From contig NZ_CP021744.1 in assembly GCF_002192455.1 (NCBI RefSeq), positions 2,262,001-2,326,000 of the forward strand: a stretch of 64,000 bases of DNA, written 5' to 3'. The stretch is from Streptomyces albireticuli. GTDB lineage: Bacteria; Actinomycetota; Actinomycetes; Streptomycetales; Streptomycetaceae. The notes below the pieces were generated by a model. It worked only from the letters and a program-made list of their open reading frames with translations, did not search any database and was not told where the DNA came from. The translations under genes were made by a program, and so were the position numbers. Of the stretch, positions 41,591 to 51,836 are shown piece by piece. Every line of letters starts with the position of its first letter. Position 1 is the first letter of the stretch.

Positions 41591-43299
41591 CAGAACTCTC
41601 CCGAACGGTCGGTGCGGATGCGCTCCAGAACCAGCAGCGCCGCCGCGCACACCAGCATCAGAATCGTGCTGAGGGCCATGGCCTGCCCGTAATTGAGCTC
41701 ACCGGCGCGGCCCAGCAGCCGGGACACGGCCACCGGCAGGGTCGGGCTGTCGGGGCGGGCGATGAACACGGTCGCGCCGAACTCCCCCAGGGACACCGCG
41801 AAGGCGAAGCCCGCGGCGACCGCCAGGGCCCGGCCGACGAGCGGCAGGTCCACCTCGCGCCACGCGCGCAGCGGGGACGCGCCGAGCACCGCGGCGGCCT
41901 CGCGCAGCCGGGCGTCCACGGCGCGCAGCACGGGCAGCATGGTCCGGACGACGAAGGGCACGCCCACCAGCGCCTGCGCCAGCGGCACCAGGATCCAGGA
42001 CGCGCGCAGGTCCAGCGGCGGCTCGTCCAAGGTGATCAGGAAGCCGAAGCCGACGGTCACGGCGGAGGTGCCGAGCGGCAGCATCAGGAGCGCGTCGAAG
42101 CCCCGGACGAGGCGGCCCGCGCGCCGGGTCAGCGCGGCGGCGGCCAGCCCGCCGACGACCAGGGCGATCCCGGTGGCGGCCAGCGCGTACGTCAGGGAGT
42201 TTCCGATGGCCTCCAGTGGGGCGACGGTGAACGTGCCACCGCTGCCCCCGGCGGAGGCCAGGGCGCGGTAGAAGGCCAGGCCGTAGCCGTCGGGCCCGTC
42301 GAAGGAGCGCAGGACGAGCACGGCCAGCGGCACCAGGACCAGCAGGGCGATCACCGTGAGCACGCCGCCCAGCAGCGTCCACTGGGCGGCACCGCGCGGG
42401 CGGCGCGCGGTGTGCGCGGCGTCGACCAGCTTCAGGGCGGACTCGCGGCGGCGCACGGTCCAGGCGTGCACCCCCAGCAGCACGGCGACCGCGACGAACT
42501 GCACGAGCGTGAGCACCGCGGCCGTCGGCAGGTCCAGCAGTTGGGCGGTCTGCTGGTAGATCTCCACTTCCAGGGTGGCGTAGCGGGGGCCGCCGAGGAT
42601 CTGGACGGCGCCGAAGGAGGTGAAGGTGAAGAGGAAGACCATGAGGGACGCGGCGGCCACGGCCGGCGCGAGGGCCGGCAGGGTGACCCGCCGCCAGGCG
42701 GCGACCCGCCCCGCGCCCAGCACCCGGGCGGCTTCCTCCTGGCGTGGGTCGAGCTGTGCCCAGAGGCCGCCGACGGTCCGGACGACCACGGCGTAGTTGA
42801 AGAACACGTGCGCGAGCAGGATCGCCCAGACGGTGGTGTCCAGCCGGACGCCCCAGAGCTCGTCCAGCAGCCCGCCCCGGCCGAGGAGTGCCAGGAAGGC
42901 CGATCCCACGACGACGGTGGGCAGCACGAAGGGGACGGTCACCACCGCCCGCAGCAGCCGCTTCCCGGGGAATTCGAAGCGCGCGAAGACGTACGCGCCG
43001 GGAAGGGCGAGGGCGAGCGTCAGGGCCGTGGAGGCGGCCGCCTGCCAGGTGGTGAACCACAGGACGTGGCCGATCGCCGGGTCGGCGAGCACCTCGCCCA
43101 CGCGCCCGAAGTGCCACCGGCCGCCGTCCTTGAGACCGCGGAGGACGATGGCGGTGACGGGATAGGCGAAGAAGACCCCGAAGAAGGCGAGCGGCACGAC
43201 CATCAGGCCGAACCGCACCGCCGTCTGCCGGAGCGCCGGCCGGGGGTCCGGCCGGCGGGGTGCCCGGAGGGCTTCTACTTCAGGACGATCGAGGACCAT
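41590..43299 (-). CDS. Thiamine-type ABC transporter permease (ThiP-like, double-module)
   Basis: This 569-residue permease has two fused modules of about six helices each. Each has its own EAA loop: AARVLGAGRVAAWRRVTLPA in the first half and AAAVLGASPLRAWREVDLPL in the second. That two-module architecture is typical of ThiP and iron permeases. The ATG at 43299 lies 25 bp inside the binding-protein gene; a shorter start is possible. It is coupled to the ATPase gene by ATGA. The riboswitch upstream of the operon decides between thiamine and iron as substrate in favour of thiamine. Confidence 0.85.
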   Translation of the reverse strand: MVLDRPEVEALRAPRRPDPRPALRQTAVRFGLMVVPLAFFGVFFAYPVTAIVLRGLKDGGRWHFGRVGEVLADPAIGHVLWFTTWQAAASTALTLALALPGAYVFARFEFPGKRLLRAVVTVPFVLPTVVVGSAFLALLGRGGLLDELWGVRLDTTVWAILLAHVFFNYAVVVRTVGGLWAQLDPRQEEAARVLGAGRVAAWRRVTLPALAPAVAAASLMVFLFTFTSFGAVQILGGPRYATLEVEIYQQTAQLLDLPTAAVLTLVQFVAVAVLLGVHAWTVRRRESALKLVDAAHTARRPRGAAQWTLLGGVLTVIALLVLVPLAVLVLRSFDGPDGYGLAFYRALASAGGSGGTFTVAPLEAIGNSLTYALAATGIALVVGGLAAAALTRRAGRLVRGFDALLMLPLGTSAVTVGFGFLITLDEPPLDLRASWILVPLAQALVGVPFVVRTMLPVLRAVDARLREAAAVLGASPLRAWREVDLPLVGRALAVAAGFAFAVSLGEFGATVFIARPDSPTLPVAVSRLLGRAGELNYGQAMALSTILMLVCAAALLVLERIRTDRSGEF

Positions 43300-44363
43300 G
43301 CCTTGACCCACTGCTCGCGGTTCTTGGCGATCTTCTCCGGGTCGAGGGTGTGGGGATCCGTGACCTTCACGCCGTACTTGGTGAACAGCTCGGGCAGCGC
43401 GGCGTCCTGGTTGGCGGGCCGGACGAACATCTGGAGGGGCATGTCCTCCTGGAACTTCCTGCTCAGCAGGAAGTCGATCAGGGCCTGGCCGCCCTTGGTG
43501 TTCTTCGCGCCCTTGAGCAGGCCGGCGAACTCCGTCTGCTGGAAGCAGGTGCCCGTCGCGACCCCGGTGGGGGCCTCCTTGGGCTCCGGCTTCACGCCCA
43601 TCACCTCGGCGGGCGGGCTGGAGGCGTAGGAGACGACCAGCGGCTTGTCGCCCTTGGCCTTCTTGCCGCCGGCCGAGCCGGAGAAGCGCTCGCTGTACGC
43701 CTGCTCCCAGCCGCTCACGACCTCCACGCCGTTGGCCTTGAGCTTCTTCCAGTAGTCCTGCCAGCCGTCGTCGCCGTACTTGGCGACGGTGGCGAGCTGG
43801 AAGGCGAGGCCGGGCGAGGAGGTGGCGGCGTTCTCGGTGACGAGGAGGTTCTTGTACTCCGGCTTGATCAGGTCGTCGAGGGTCTGCGGCGGGGCCAGCT
43901 TGTGGTCGGCGAAGTACGCGCGGTCGTAGTTGACGCAGATGTCGCCGGTGTCGACCGGGGTGACCCGGTGCCGGGCGGCGTCGGCCTGGAGGTTCTTCGG
44001 CACCCGGTTGAGGCCCTTGGCCTCGTAGGGCGTGAAGAGGTCCTGGTCCAGCGCCCGGGAGAGCAGGGTGTTGTCGACGCCGAAGAAGACGTCGCCCTGC
44101 GGGTGGCTCTTGGACAGGATCGCCTGGTTGACGGCCGAGCCGGCGTCGCCGCTCTTGATCACCTTGACGGTGTAGCCGCTCTCCTTCTCGAAGTCCTTCA
44201 GGACACCGTCCGAGACGACGAAGGAGTCGTGCGAGACGAGGGTGACGGTCTTGCCGCCGTCGGCCCCGTCGGAGCCGCCCGAGCCGCCGCAGGCGGCCAG
44301 CACGGGCAGACCGAGCGCGGCGACGACGGCAGCCCCGAGGGCACGCCGGAGATTGGTGTTCAT
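43275..44363 (-). CDS. Thiamine-type ABC transporter substrate-binding lipoprotein (ThiB-like)
   Basis: This 362-residue exported lipoprotein has a hydrophobic signal ending in the lipobox GLPVLAACGG (cysteine at about 25). It is followed by a flexible Gly/Ser-rich linker. The mature domain begins with VTLVSHDSFVVSD and contains GDVFFGVDNTLLSRALDQDL and DICVNYDRAYFADHKL, which match ThiB/TbpA proteins. Its start lies directly behind a TPP riboswitch, so expression should fall when thiamine pyrophosphate is abundant. It captures the vitamin outside the membrane for the permease encoded next. Confidence 0.9.
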   Translation of the reverse strand: MNTNLRRALGAAVVAALGLPVLAACGGSGGSDGADGGKTVTLVSHDSFVVSDGVLKDFEKESGYTVKVIKSGDAGSAVNQAILSKSHPQGDVFFGVDNTLLSRALDQDLFTPYEAKGLNRVPKNLQADAARHRVTPVDTGDICVNYDRAYFADHKLAPPQTLDDLIKPEYKNLLVTENAATSSPGLAFQLATVAKYGDDGWQDYWKKLKANGVEVVSGWEQAYSERFSGSAGGKKAKGDKPLVVSYASSPPAEVMGVKPEPKEAPTGVATGTCFQQTEFAGLLKGAKNTKGGQALIDFLLSRKFQEDMPLQMFVRPANQDAALPELFTKYGVKVTDPHTLDPEKIAKNREQWVKAWSSIVLK

Positions 44364-44369
44364 GGTGAT

Positions 44370-44456
44370 GCTGACTCCCTACGCCGGTATGACCCGGATC
44401 AGGTCCGAGGGTCTGCGGCCTGTGCCGCACTCTCAGCGCTCGCGCGCTCCCCTGTC
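44370..44456 (-). ncRNA. TPP riboswitch (THI box)
   Basis: On the minus strand the leader reads ACAGGGGAGC near 44456, then CTGAGAGTGCGG (about 44436-44425), a short hairpin, AGACCCTCGGACCTGATC, and CCGGGTCATACCGGCGTAGG. CTGAGA and ACCTGATC are the two pyrophosphate- and pyrimidine-binding elements of thiamine pyrophosphate riboswitches, in the right order and spacing. It ends a few bases before the ThiB start, which favours control of translation initiation. This makes the three genes downstream thiamine-repressed. Confidence 0.93.
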
Positions 44457-44510
44457 GGATTGTTCATTTGTGCGAAGGCACAGTATCAGTGCGCCTCCGG
44501 CGGGTCGTGT

Positions 44511-45617
44511 TCAGCGCTCGGTGGCAGCCAGCTGCCCGCAGGCGCCGTCGATCTCCTGGCCGCGGGTGTCCCGGACGGTCACCGGCACGCCGTGGGCGGC
44601 GATCGCCTCGACGAAGGCCCGCTCGTCCTCCGGGCGGGAGGCCGTCCACTTGGAGCCCGGGGTCGGGTTCAGCGGGATGAGGTTGACGTGCACCCGCTTG
44701 CCCTTGAGGAGCCGGCCGAGGAGGTCACCACGCCAGGCCTGGTCGTTGATGTCGCGGATCAGGGCGTACTCGATGGAGATCCGGCGGCCGGACTTCTCGG
44801 CGTACTCCCACGCGGCGTCGAGGACCTCGCGGACCTTCCAGCGGGTGTTCACGGGGACCAGGGTGTCGCGCAGGTCGTCGTCCGGCGCGTGCAGCGAGAC
44901 GGCGAGGCGGCACTTGAAGCCCTCGTCGGCGAAGCGGTGCATCGCCGGGACCAGGCCGACGGTGGAGACCGTGATGCCGCGCTGGGAGAGGCCGAGGCCG
45001 TCCGGCTCGGGGTCGGTGAGGCGGCGGATGGCGCCGACGACCCGCTTGTAGTTCGCGAGGGGCTCGCCCATGCCCATGAAGACGATGTTGGACAGCCGGG
45101 CGGGGCCGCCCGGGACCTCGCCGTCGCGCAGCGCGCGCATGCCGTCCACGATCTGGTGGACGATCTCGGCGGTCGACAGATTGCGGTCCAGGCCCGCCTG
45201 GCCGGTGGCGCAGAACGGGCAGTTCATACCGCAGCCGGCCTGGGAGCTGATGCACATGGTGACCCGGTCGGGGTAGCGCATGAGCACGGACTCCACCAGC
45301 TTGCCGTCGTGCAGCCGCCAGAGGGTCTTACGGGTGGTGTCGTCGTCGCACGAGATGTGCCGGACGACGCTCATCAGCTCCGGCAGCAGCTCGGCCGCGA
45401 GCTTCTCGCGGGCCGCCGCCGGGATGTCCGTCCATGCCGCCGGGTCGTGCGCGTACCGCGCGAAATAGTGCTGCGACAGCTGCTTGGCGCGGAACGGCTT
45501 CTCGCCGATCGCGGCGACCGCCTCACGGCGCTCGGCGGGCGAAAGATCGGCAAGGTGCCGCGGGGGCTTCTTGGCCCCGCGCGGCGCGACAAAGGTGAGT
45601 TCTCCAGGTGCAGGCAT
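44511..45617 (-). CDS. rlmN: 23S rRNA (adenine2503-C2)-methyltransferase RlmN
   Basis: This 368-residue radical-SAM enzyme methylates A2503 in 23S rRNA and A37 in some tRNAs. The Fe-S motif C-x3-C-x2-C is in [18 protein letters not shown] (about 122-139). The second catalytic cysteine is expected near the C terminus, where [12 protein letters not shown] is seen. [17 protein letters not shown] is the usual family strip. The ATG at 45617 is preceded by a weak site. It is transcribed with the genes to its right, with a 102-bp gap to cdsA. Confidence 0.93.
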   Translation of the reverse strand: MPAPGELTFVAPRGAKKPPRHLADLSPAERREAVAAIGEKPFRAKQLSQHYFARYAHDPAAWTDIPAAAREKLAAELLPELMSVVRHISCDDDTTRKTLWRLHDGKLVESVLMRYPDRVTMCISSQAGCGMNCPFCATGQAGLDRNLSTAEIVHQIVDGMRALRDGEVPGGPARLSNIVFMGMGEPLANYKRVVGAIRRLTDPEPDGLGLSQRGITVSTVGLVPAMHRFADEGFKCRLAVSLHAPDDDLRDTLVPVNTRWKVREVLDAAWEYAEKSGRRISIEYALIRDINDQAWRGDLLGRLLKGKRVHVNLIPLNPTPGSKWTASRPEDERAFVEAIAAHGVPVTVRDTRGQEIDGACGQLAATER

Positions 45618-45719
45618 GGTCCTACCAGTGTCGCAGACATACGAAGAAGGGCCCGCCGCCCTGTGGACGACGAACCCTTCAACACGAGAAACAGCAGGTC
45701 GGACGGGGTGCCCGCCCGG

Positions 45720-46823
45720 TCAGCCACCTCCGACGAAGACCACCATCAGCAGCCAGACGACCGGAGCCGTCGGCAGCAGGGAGTCCAGCCGGTCCATGAT
45801 CCCGCCGTGGCCGGGCAGCAGCGCGCCCATGTCCTTGATCCCGAGATCCCGCTTGATCATGGACTCACCGAGGTCGCCCAGCGTGGCGCTGGCCGCGACG
45901 GCGAGACCGAGCAGCAGACCCTGCCACCACGCCCCGTCGTCGATCAGGAAGTGCATGCACAGCGCGCCCGCCACCATGGCGAACACCACCGCGCCGACCA
46001 GGCCCTCGCGGGTCTTGCCGGGGCTGATGCGCGGCGCCAGCTTGCGCTTGCCGAACTTCCAGCCCACCGCGTACGCGCCGGTGTCGCTGACCACCGTGAG
46101 GATCAGGAAGGTCAGCACCCGCCACGCACCGTCGTCCGCGGCCAGCATCAGCGCCACGAACGTGGCGAGGAAGGGCACGTAGAACGCCGCGAAGATGCCC
46201 GCCGTGACGTCCTTGAGGTAGTCGTCCGGCGGCTCCGTCATGCGCCATACGAGCACGGCCAGCGCGGTGAAGGCCATGGCCACCCACGCGCCCTCGGCGC
46301 CGTTCACATAGCCCGCGATGACCATCGCGGCACCACCGAGCGCCAGCGGCACCAGGGGGGCCCGGACGGCCTTCTTCTCGGCGAGCCGGGAGGTCAGCTC
46401 CCACAGCCCGACGACCACGGCGAGCACGATGACGCCGAGGAAGACGGGCTTGTAGATGAACAGGGAGGCGAGGATGACCGCGCCGAGGCCCAGTCCCACC
46501 CCTATCGCGGCCCGCAGATCGCGGCCGGCGCTCTTCTTCCCCGACTTCGGGGCCTGCGGGGAAGCGGGCACCGGGGGCGGGTCCTGGGGCCGGATGTCGG
46601 GCTCCTGTTCATCGCGGAACAGGGGGCCGCGAAGGTGGGCGGCCCCCTGGTCACGGTCGTCCTGGTCTCCGCCTGCGGCGGGCACGATGGGCATGGGGCG
46701 AGTCTGCGCCGCGTCGCCCGCCTCGCGCACAGGACCCGCCGAGGGGGCCGCAGAGGAGGGCCCCCGGTCGGTGGACCCCCAGTACGCGGTTGCCTGCGGG
46801 GTCCCCCAGGATGTCTCGTTCAT
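45720..46823 (-). CDS. cdsA: Phosphatidate cytidylyltransferase
   Basis: This 367-residue membrane enzyme makes CDP-diacylglycerol from phosphatidate and CTP, the entry point to phospholipid synthesis. A proline-rich tail of about 100 residues precedes eight or so helices. The CDS signature is present near the C terminus: DLGESMIKRDLGIKDMGALL and PGHGGIMDRLDSLL, containing the metal-binding aspartates. The start overlaps the frr stop in an ATGA. The long N-terminal tail is normal for actinobacteria. Confidence 0.93.
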   Translation of the reverse strand: MNETSWGTPQATAYWGSTDRGPSSAAPSAGPVREAGDAAQTRPMPIVPAAGGDQDDRDQGAAHLRGPLFRDEQEPDIRPQDPPPVPASPQAPKSGKKSAGRDLRAAIGVGLGLGAVILASLFIYKPVFLGVIVLAVVVGLWELTSRLAEKKAVRAPLVPLALGGAAMVIAGYVNGAEGAWVAMAFTALAVLVWRMTEPPDDYLKDVTAGIFAAFYVPFLATFVALMLAADDGAWRVLTFLILTVVSDTGAYAVGWKFGKRKLAPRISPGKTREGLVGAVVFAMVAGALCMHFLIDDGAWWQGLLLGLAVAASATLGDLGESMIKRDLGIKDMGALLPGHGGIMDRLDSLLPTAPVVWLLMVVFVGGG

Positions 46824-47380
46824 CAGACCTCGAGGAGCTCGGCTTCCTTGTGCTTGAGCAGCTCGTCCACCTGCGCGACGTACTTCGCGGTGGTGTCGTC
46901 GAGCTCCTTCTCCGCGCGGCGCACCTCGTCCTCGCCGGACTCCTTGTCCTTGACCAGCTTGTCCAGGGCGTCCTTGGCCTTGCGGCGGATGGAGCGGATC
47001 GAGACCTTGGCGTCCTCGGCCTTGGTCTTGGCGACCTTGACGTAGTCCCTGCGGCGCTGCTCGGTCAGCTCCGGGAACGTCACCCGGATGATGTTGCCGT
47101 CGTTGCTCGGGTTGACGCCGAGGTCCGAGTCACGGATCGCCTGCTCGATGTTGCGCAGCGCGGTCTTGTCGAACGGCGTCACCACGGCCATGCGCGGCTC
47201 CGGCACCGAGAAGGACGCCAGCTGGTTGATCGGCGTCAGCGCACCGTAGTAGTCCGCCACGATCTTGTTGAACATCGCCGGGTGCGCACGCCCGGTGCGG
47301 ATCGCCGCGAAGTCCTCCTTGGCGACCACAACGGCCTTCTCCATCTTCTCCTCGGCCTCGAGGAGGATCTCTTCGATCAC
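46823..47380 (-). CDS. frr: Ribosome recycling factor
   Basis: This 185-residue factor splits post-termination ribosomes together with EF-G. The sequence follows the family end to end: [54 protein letters not shown], and [16 protein letters not shown] helices (here [18 protein letters not shown]). Of two adjacent GTG codons I chose 47380, which lies 6 bp after GGAG. Its stop overlaps cdsA. The 167-bp gap to pyrH has no gene. Confidence 0.95.
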   Translation of the reverse strand: MIEEILLEAEEKMEKAVVVAKEDFAAIRTGRAHPAMFNKIVADYYGALTPINQLASFSVPEPRMAVVTPFDKTALRNIEQAIRDSDLGVNPSNDGNIIRVTFPELTEQRRRDYVKVAKTKAEDAKVSIRSIRRKAKDALDKLVKDKESGEDEVRRAEKELDDTTAKYVAQVDELLKHKEAELLEV

Positions 47381-47547
47381 CACTTGCTCCTGGTGTTATC
47401 AGTAAGCAGAGCCTCGCCCCTGCGCGCGTCTTCTCCTGCACGGTGTCCGACCGGCAGGCCGTTGTCCATCCCCGTGCCGAGGTCTTCCCACGGCACGGAG
47501 TTGCCGTCCGCATCGGGCGTGAGAGCCACGGACGGCGGTGCGGGCGG

Positions 47548-48327
47548 TCAGGCCCGCGTGCTCTCGTCGCTCACGAGCGTGCCGATCTTCTCACCCTTGA
47601 CCGCGCGGGCGATGTTGCCCTCGGCCAGCAGCTCGAAGACCAGGATCGGGAGCTTGTTGTCCATGCACAGGGAGATGGCGGTGGCGTCGGCGACCTTGAG
47701 GCCGCGGGAGAGCACCTCGCCGTACTCGAGGGCGTCGAACTTCACCGCGTCGGGGTTCTTCTTCGGGTCGGAGTCGTAGACCCCGTCGACGCCGTTCTTG
47801 CCCATCAGGATCGCCTCGGCGTGGATCTCCAGGGCGCGCTGGGCGGCGGTGGTGTCGGTGGAGAAGTAGGGCATGCCCATGCCCGCGCCGAAGATGACGA
47901 CGCGGCCCTTCTCCAGGTGGCGTACCGCGCGCAGCGGGATGAACGGCTCGGCGACCTGGCCCATGGTGATGCCGGTCTGCACCCGCGTCTCGATGCCTTC
48001 CTTGACCAGGAAGTCCTGGAGGGCGAGGCAGTTCATGACGGTGCCGAGCATGCCCATGTAGTCCGACCGGGCCCGGTCCATGCCGCGCTGCTGGAGCTCG
48101 GCGCCGCGGAAGAAGTTGCCGCCGCCGATCACGACGGCGATCTCGTACCCGTCGCGGACGACCGCCGCGATCTCGCGGGCGATCGCGTGCACGACATCGG
48201 GGTCGACACCGAGGCCCCCGCCGCCGGCGAATGCCTCGCCGGACAGTTTCAGCATAAACCGGCGGCGTTTGCCGTGGTCGTCGCTCTTGTCGTCGGCGGT
48301 CTGCCGGGCGTCCGCACCCTGATTCAT
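47548..48327 (-). CDS. pyrH: UMP kinase
   Basis: This 259-residue enzyme phosphorylates UMP to UDP and is a hexameric amino-acid-kinase-fold protein. Visible are [20 protein letters not shown] near the N terminus, [20 protein letters not shown] and [20 protein letters not shown]. The ATG at 48327 has GAGGAG upstream at good spacing; an ATG-like TTG/CTG frame upstream is not needed. A terminator separates it from tsf, so it has its own promoter or depends on read-through. Confidence 0.95.
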   Translation of the reverse strand: MNQGADARQTADDKSDDHGKRRRFMLKLSGEAFAGGGGLGVDPDVVHAIAREIAAVVRDGYEIAVVIGGGNFFRGAELQQRGMDRARSDYMGMLGTVMNCLALQDFLVKEGIETRVQTGITMGQVAEPFIPLRAVRHLEKGRVVIFGAGMGMPYFSTDTTAAQRALEIHAEAILMGKNGVDGVYDSDPKKNPDAVKFDALEYGEVLSRGLKVADATAISLCMDNKLPILVFELLAEGNIARAVKGEKIGTLVSDESTRA

Positions 48328-48355
48328 TGGAGATCTCCTCGTGCACATACGAAGA

Positions 48356-48404
48356 AGGCCATTGCCGGACGGGTCCTTATCAGATCCCTCTGCGGCAATG
48401 GCCT
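48356..48404 (-). terminator. Terminator after rpsB-tsf
   Basis: AGGCCATTGCCG (48356-48367) pairs perfectly with CGGCAATGGCCT (48393-48404). On the minus strand the stem is followed by TCTTCGTATG, a pyrimidine-rich tail. It lies 87 bp after the tsf stop. Confidence 0.88.
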
Positions 48405-48490
48405 CCTCGTCACATCAGCGGCCGACCGGTGACGGGCCGGCTGCATACGACCCTAGCGGGTCGCAGGTCAATCGCTGCCCTGCTACAGGC

Positions 48491-49327
48491 TCAGGCGCCG
48501 ACGCGGATGCGCGCGAAGCGCTTCAGCGCGACACCGGCCTCGTCCAGAATCTTCTGGACGGTCTTCTTGTTGTCCTTCGCGAAGGGCTGGTCCAGCAGGA
48601 CCTGCTCCTTGAAGAAGCCGGTGACGCGACCCTCGACGATCTTCGGCAGGGCGGCCTCGGGCTTGCCCTCCTCGCGAGCGGTGGCCTCGGCGACGCGGCG
48701 CTCGTTCTCGACGACGTCGGCCGGGATGGCGTCACGGGTCAGGAACTTCGGCGCGAAGGCGGCGATGTGCTGCGCGACGTCCTTGGCGACCTCGGCGTTC
48801 TCCTTGTCCAGCTCGACCAGCACGCCGACCTGCGGGGGCAGGTCCGCGGCGGTGCGGTGCATGTAGGAGTAGACCTTGCCGTCGGCGAACTGCGCGAAGC
48901 GGTCCACGACGATCTTCTCGCCGAGGGTGGCGTTGGCCTCGTCCACGAACGCCTGGACGGTCTTGCCGGCCTCGATCTCGGACGCCATGAGCGCCTCGAG
49001 GTCGGCCGGGGCGCTCTTGGCGATGTGGGCGGCCAGAGCGTCGGCGACGGTGATGAACTTGTCACCCTTGGCGACGAAGTCCGTCTCGCACTTCAGCTCG
49101 ACGATGACACCGGAGGTGTTGTCGTCGGCGATGGAGGTGACGACGGCGCCGTTCTCGGTGGTGCGGCTCTCGCGCTTGGCCACACCCTTCAGACCCTTGA
49201 CGCGGACGATCTCGACGGCCTTCTCCAGGTCGCCGGCAGCCTCGTCCAGCGCCTTCTTGCAGTCCATCATGCCGGCGCCGGTGAGCTCACGGAGCTTCTT
49301 GACGTCAGCGGCGGTGAAGTTCGCCAT
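48491..49327 (-). CDS. tsf: Elongation factor Ts
   Basis: This 278-residue nucleotide-exchange factor restores EF-Tu-GTP. It starts MANFTAADVKKLRELTGAGM, followed by DCKKALDEAAGDLEKAVEIV, which is the UBA-like N-terminal domain. The core has LKCETDFVAKGDKFITVAD, the conserved T-D-F-V element that touches EF-Tu. The length matches actinobacterial Ts. The 96-bp gap to rpsB has no promoter I can support, so the two genes are probably one transcript ending at the hairpin 48356-48404. Confidence 0.96.
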   Translation of the reverse strand: MANFTAADVKKLRELTGAGMMDCKKALDEAAGDLEKAVEIVRVKGLKGVAKRESRTTENGAVVTSIADDNTSGVIVELKCETDFVAKGDKFITVADALAAHIAKSAPADLEALMASEIEAGKTVQAFVDEANATLGEKIVVDRFAQFADGKVYSYMHRTAADLPPQVGVLVELDKENAEVAKDVAQHIAAFAPKFLTRDAIPADVVENERRVAEATAREEGKPEAALPKIVEGRVTGFFKEQVLLDQPFAKDNKKTVQKILDEAGVALKRFARIRVGA

Positions 49328-49423
49328 GGTGAATCTCTCTCGAAAGTCGTTGACTACGGGTGCACGGCGGGGGGCGGCGCTGCTCGCGCCGACCCCCGCC
49401 GTTCAACTACCGGGACTGAGGTG

Positions 49424-50275
49424 TCAGGCCTGCTCGGCGTCGGCCGCCGGAGCCTCGGCCGGGGCCTCGGCGGGCTTCTCGGCCTCGTCGTCGGCCTTCT
49501 TCTCGCCCTCGAGCAGGTCGCGCTCCCACTCGGCGAGCGGCTCGCCGGCGGCCTTGTCGGCCTTGGCGTCACCGGTGGCGGCACCGGAACGGGCGATGAG
49601 GCCCTCGGCGACGGCGTCGGCGATCACGCGGGTCAGCAGGGTGACGGAGCGGATCGCGTCGTCGTTGCCCGGGATCTTGTAGTCGACCTCGTCGGGGTCG
49701 CAGTTGGTGTCGAGGATCGCGACGACCGGGATGCGCAGCTTGCGCGCCTCACCGACGGCGATGTGCTCCTTCTTGGTGTCCACGATCCAGACGGCGCTGG
49801 GCACCTTCTGCATCTCGCGGATACCGCCGAGGGTCTTCTCCAGCTTGCTCTTCTCACGGGAGAGGACGAGCAGCTCCTTCTTGGTGAGGCCGGAGGCGGC
49901 CACATCCTCGAAGTCGATGAGCTCGAGCTCCTTGAGGCGCTGGAGGCGCTTGTAGACGGTCGAGAAGTTGGTGAGCATGCCGCCCAGCCAGCGCTGGTTG
50001 ACGTAGGGCATGCCGACGCGCGTCGCCTGCTCGGCGATGGCCTCCTGGGCCTGCTTCTTCGTACCGACGAACATGATGGAGCCACCGTGCGCGACGGTCT
50101 CCTTGACGAACTCGTAGGCGCGGTCGATGTACGACAGCGACTGGAGCAGGTCGATGATGTAGATGCCGTTGCGCTCCGTGAAGATGAAACGCTTCATCTT
50201 CGGGTTCCAACGACGGGTCTGGTGACCGAAGTGGACGCCGCTCTCCAGCAGCTCCCGCATCGTGACGACGGCCAT
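49424..50275 (-). CDS. rpsB: 30S ribosomal protein S2
   Basis: This 283-residue protein includes [20 protein letters not shown] at the start, then [13 protein letters not shown] and [11 protein letters not shown], all standard S2 sequence. The C terminus is an alanine/glutamate-rich acidic tail ([20 protein letters not shown]), usual for actinobacteria. The ATG at 50275 was chosen by family; the frame is open far upstream into the divergent peptidase region, but that is not coding. It is the first gene of the rpsB-tsf pair. Confidence 0.95.
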   Translation of the reverse strand: MAVVTMRELLESGVHFGHQTRRWNPKMKRFIFTERNGIYIIDLLQSLSYIDRAYEFVKETVAHGGSIMFVGTKKQAQEAIAEQATRVGMPYVNQRWLGGMLTNFSTVYKRLQRLKELELIDFEDVAASGLTKKELLVLSREKSKLEKTLGGIREMQKVPSAVWIVDTKKEHIAVGEARKLRIPVVAILDTNCDPDEVDYKIPGNDDAIRSVTLLTRVIADAVAEGLIARSGAATGDAKADKAAGEPLAEWERDLLEGEKKADDEAEKPAEAPAEAPAADAEQA

Positions 50276-50588
50276 GGCCGCGCTCCTTGAATTACTCGGT
50301 TCCACGGCGGCCGGGCGGCCGCCGCTCCTGACGCCCCGACGTGTCCGCCGCGGTAGGTGCCTTTGCGAGGAACCGTCCGCGGACCGAGTGACACGGCCAC
50401 CGGGCTGCCCGAAAGGGACTGACGCGCCGGTAGCGGGGCGTGCGAAGTCGATCCGGTCACCCGGATCGCCATGAGAAGTGTACGGGACCGGGGAAGGCCC
50501 GGGTGACGGCGTTGTCCACAACCCGCGAGTAGTCCACCGGTCACGGACAAGATCCCCGCGGATCGGCGGAGTGCGCGACGGTGCTGCC
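50276..50588. promoter_or_regulatory. Divergent promoter gap between rpsB and the M23 peptidase gene
   Basis: This 313-bp stretch shows no gene on either strand. It must hold the rpsB promoter and leader. A small palindrome GTCCGCGGAC lies near 50378. I cannot place -35 and -10 boxes with confidence. Confidence 0.5.
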
Positions 50589-51836
50589 ATGACCTCCGCC
50601 CCGCGTCTCCCACGGTCCCTCCGAAGCGGTCCGAGCCGCCCTTTCCGGCCGCCCGGCCGACCGGTACGGGCGGTCACTCTCCGTGCGTTAACGCTGGTCA
50701 TCGCATGCATCGCAGCCGTCACTGGATTCACGCAGGCCCCAGGGATCCCTGCCGTGAGCGCCTCCGTCGCCAGGCTCCCGCCGGAGCCGGGCAGCGTCGC
50801 GGGCGATCGCTCATGGCCCGTGAGCGGGGTCCGCGGACCTCGGCCGGCGGTCGTCCGGGCATGGGATCCGCCACCGGTTCCCTGGGCCTCGGGGCACCGC
50901 GGCGTGGATCTCGACGCCCGAGCGGGCCAGACCGTCCGGGCGGCCGCCCCGGGGACGGTGTCCTTCGCGGGCACCGTCGCCGGGCGCGGCGTGGTCGCCG
51001 TCGAGCTGGCGGGGAGCGGTGAGCCACCGCTGCGCATCACCTATGAGCCGGTGCGGGCTTCGGTGCGGAAGGGCGACGCCGTGTCCGCCGGGACCGCGGT
51101 CGGCAGCCTCCAGGCGGGGCTCTCCCACTGTCCGGCGGGGTGTCTGCACTGGGGGCTGCTCCGGGGCGGGACCTACCTCGACCCCTTGAGCCTGCTGCCG
51201 CCGTGGATGCTGCGCCGGCCGCCGTCCCGGTTGCTGCCGCTGACCGGCCCGCTGGGGACGTTCGCGCGGGCGGTGTCAGCCGCGGACCCCGCGCAGGGCC
51301 ATGGCGACGGCCGCCTCGGTGATCCGGTCCGGTTCCTCGGCCGCGCCGAGCTCGATACGGCGGACGGCGGCGTCCACGACGCCCTGGAGGAGCATGGCCG
51401 CCAGCCGGGGCTGGTCGTGACCGACGCCGACGAGGGCCTCGACGACCATGGCGATCAGACCGCCGTGGGCGGCGCGGATCTTCTCGCGGGCGCCCGCGTC
51501 GAGCTCGCCGGCGGAGATGGCGACCACGGCCCGGTGCCGGCGGTCGCCGACGAGCGCGAGCTGCCGTCGCACATACGCCTCGATCTTCGCCTCGGGCGTG
51601 TCCTCCCGCTCCATGGCAGCCTCGACCTCCGCCGCCCAGACGGGGAAGTCGACGGCGCACAGCTCCTCGACCACGGCCGCGCGCGAGCGGAAGTACTCAT
51701 AGACCGAGGACCGGGCCAGGCCGGTGCGCTCGGCCAGCGCGGGGAAGGTCAACGCCTCCGTACCGCCTTCGGACAGCAGGGAGCGGGCAGCGTCCAGCAG
51801 GGCGTCGCGCTGCATAGTCCGGTGCTCGGCCACTGA
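50589..51836 (+). CDS. M23-family peptidase-like protein with lost or shifted stop
   Basis: The supported part runs to about 51270. It has a long signal or membrane anchor (about 30-60), then an M23/LytM domain with [20 protein letters not shown] holding the zinc H-x3-D. The second zinc motif, normally H-x-H, reads [10 protein letters not shown], so one histidine is cysteine. That may weaken hydrolysis. Homologues end soon after [13 protein letters not shown], but here the frame stays open for about 190 more codons, antisense to the whole TetR gene. Either the stop was lost or a frameshift lies near 51270. The extra part looks like antisense translation, rich in G, A and D. Confidence 0.65.
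   Translation: MTSAPRLPRSLRSGPSRPFRPPGRPVRAVTLRALTLVIACIAAVTGFTQAPGIPAVSASVARLPPEPGSVAGDRSWPVSGVRGPRPAVVRAWDPPPVPWASGHRGVDLDARAGQTVRAAAPGTVSFAGTVAGRGVVAVELAGSGEPPLRITYEPVRASVRKGDAVSAGTAVGSLQAGLSHCPAGCLHWGLLRGGTYLDPLSLLPPWMLRRPPSRLLPLTGPLGTFARAVSAADPAQGHGDGRLGDPVRFLGRAELDTADGGVHDALEEHGRQPGLVVTDADEGLDDHGDQTAVGGADLLAGARVELAGGDGDHGPVPAVADERELPSHIRLDLRLGRVLPLHGSLDLRRPDGEVDGAQLLDHGRARAEVLIDRGPGQAGALGQRGEGQRLRTAFGQQGAGSVQQGVALHSPVLGH

Noticed and set aside
41590..44430. A 946-residue protein joining the thiamine permease to an upstream region
   Set aside because: The first part is an out-of-frame translation of the ThiB gene and riboswitch. The permease itself begins near 43299.
45646..45680. Hairpin GAAGGG/CCCTTC after cdsA as a terminator
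   Set aside because: The stem is only 6 bp with a long loop; too weak to call.
43260..47045. Plus-strand frame of more than 1200 codons
   Set aside because: It covers thiB, the TPP riboswitch, rlmN and cdsA in antisense; all of these are firmly identified on the other strand.
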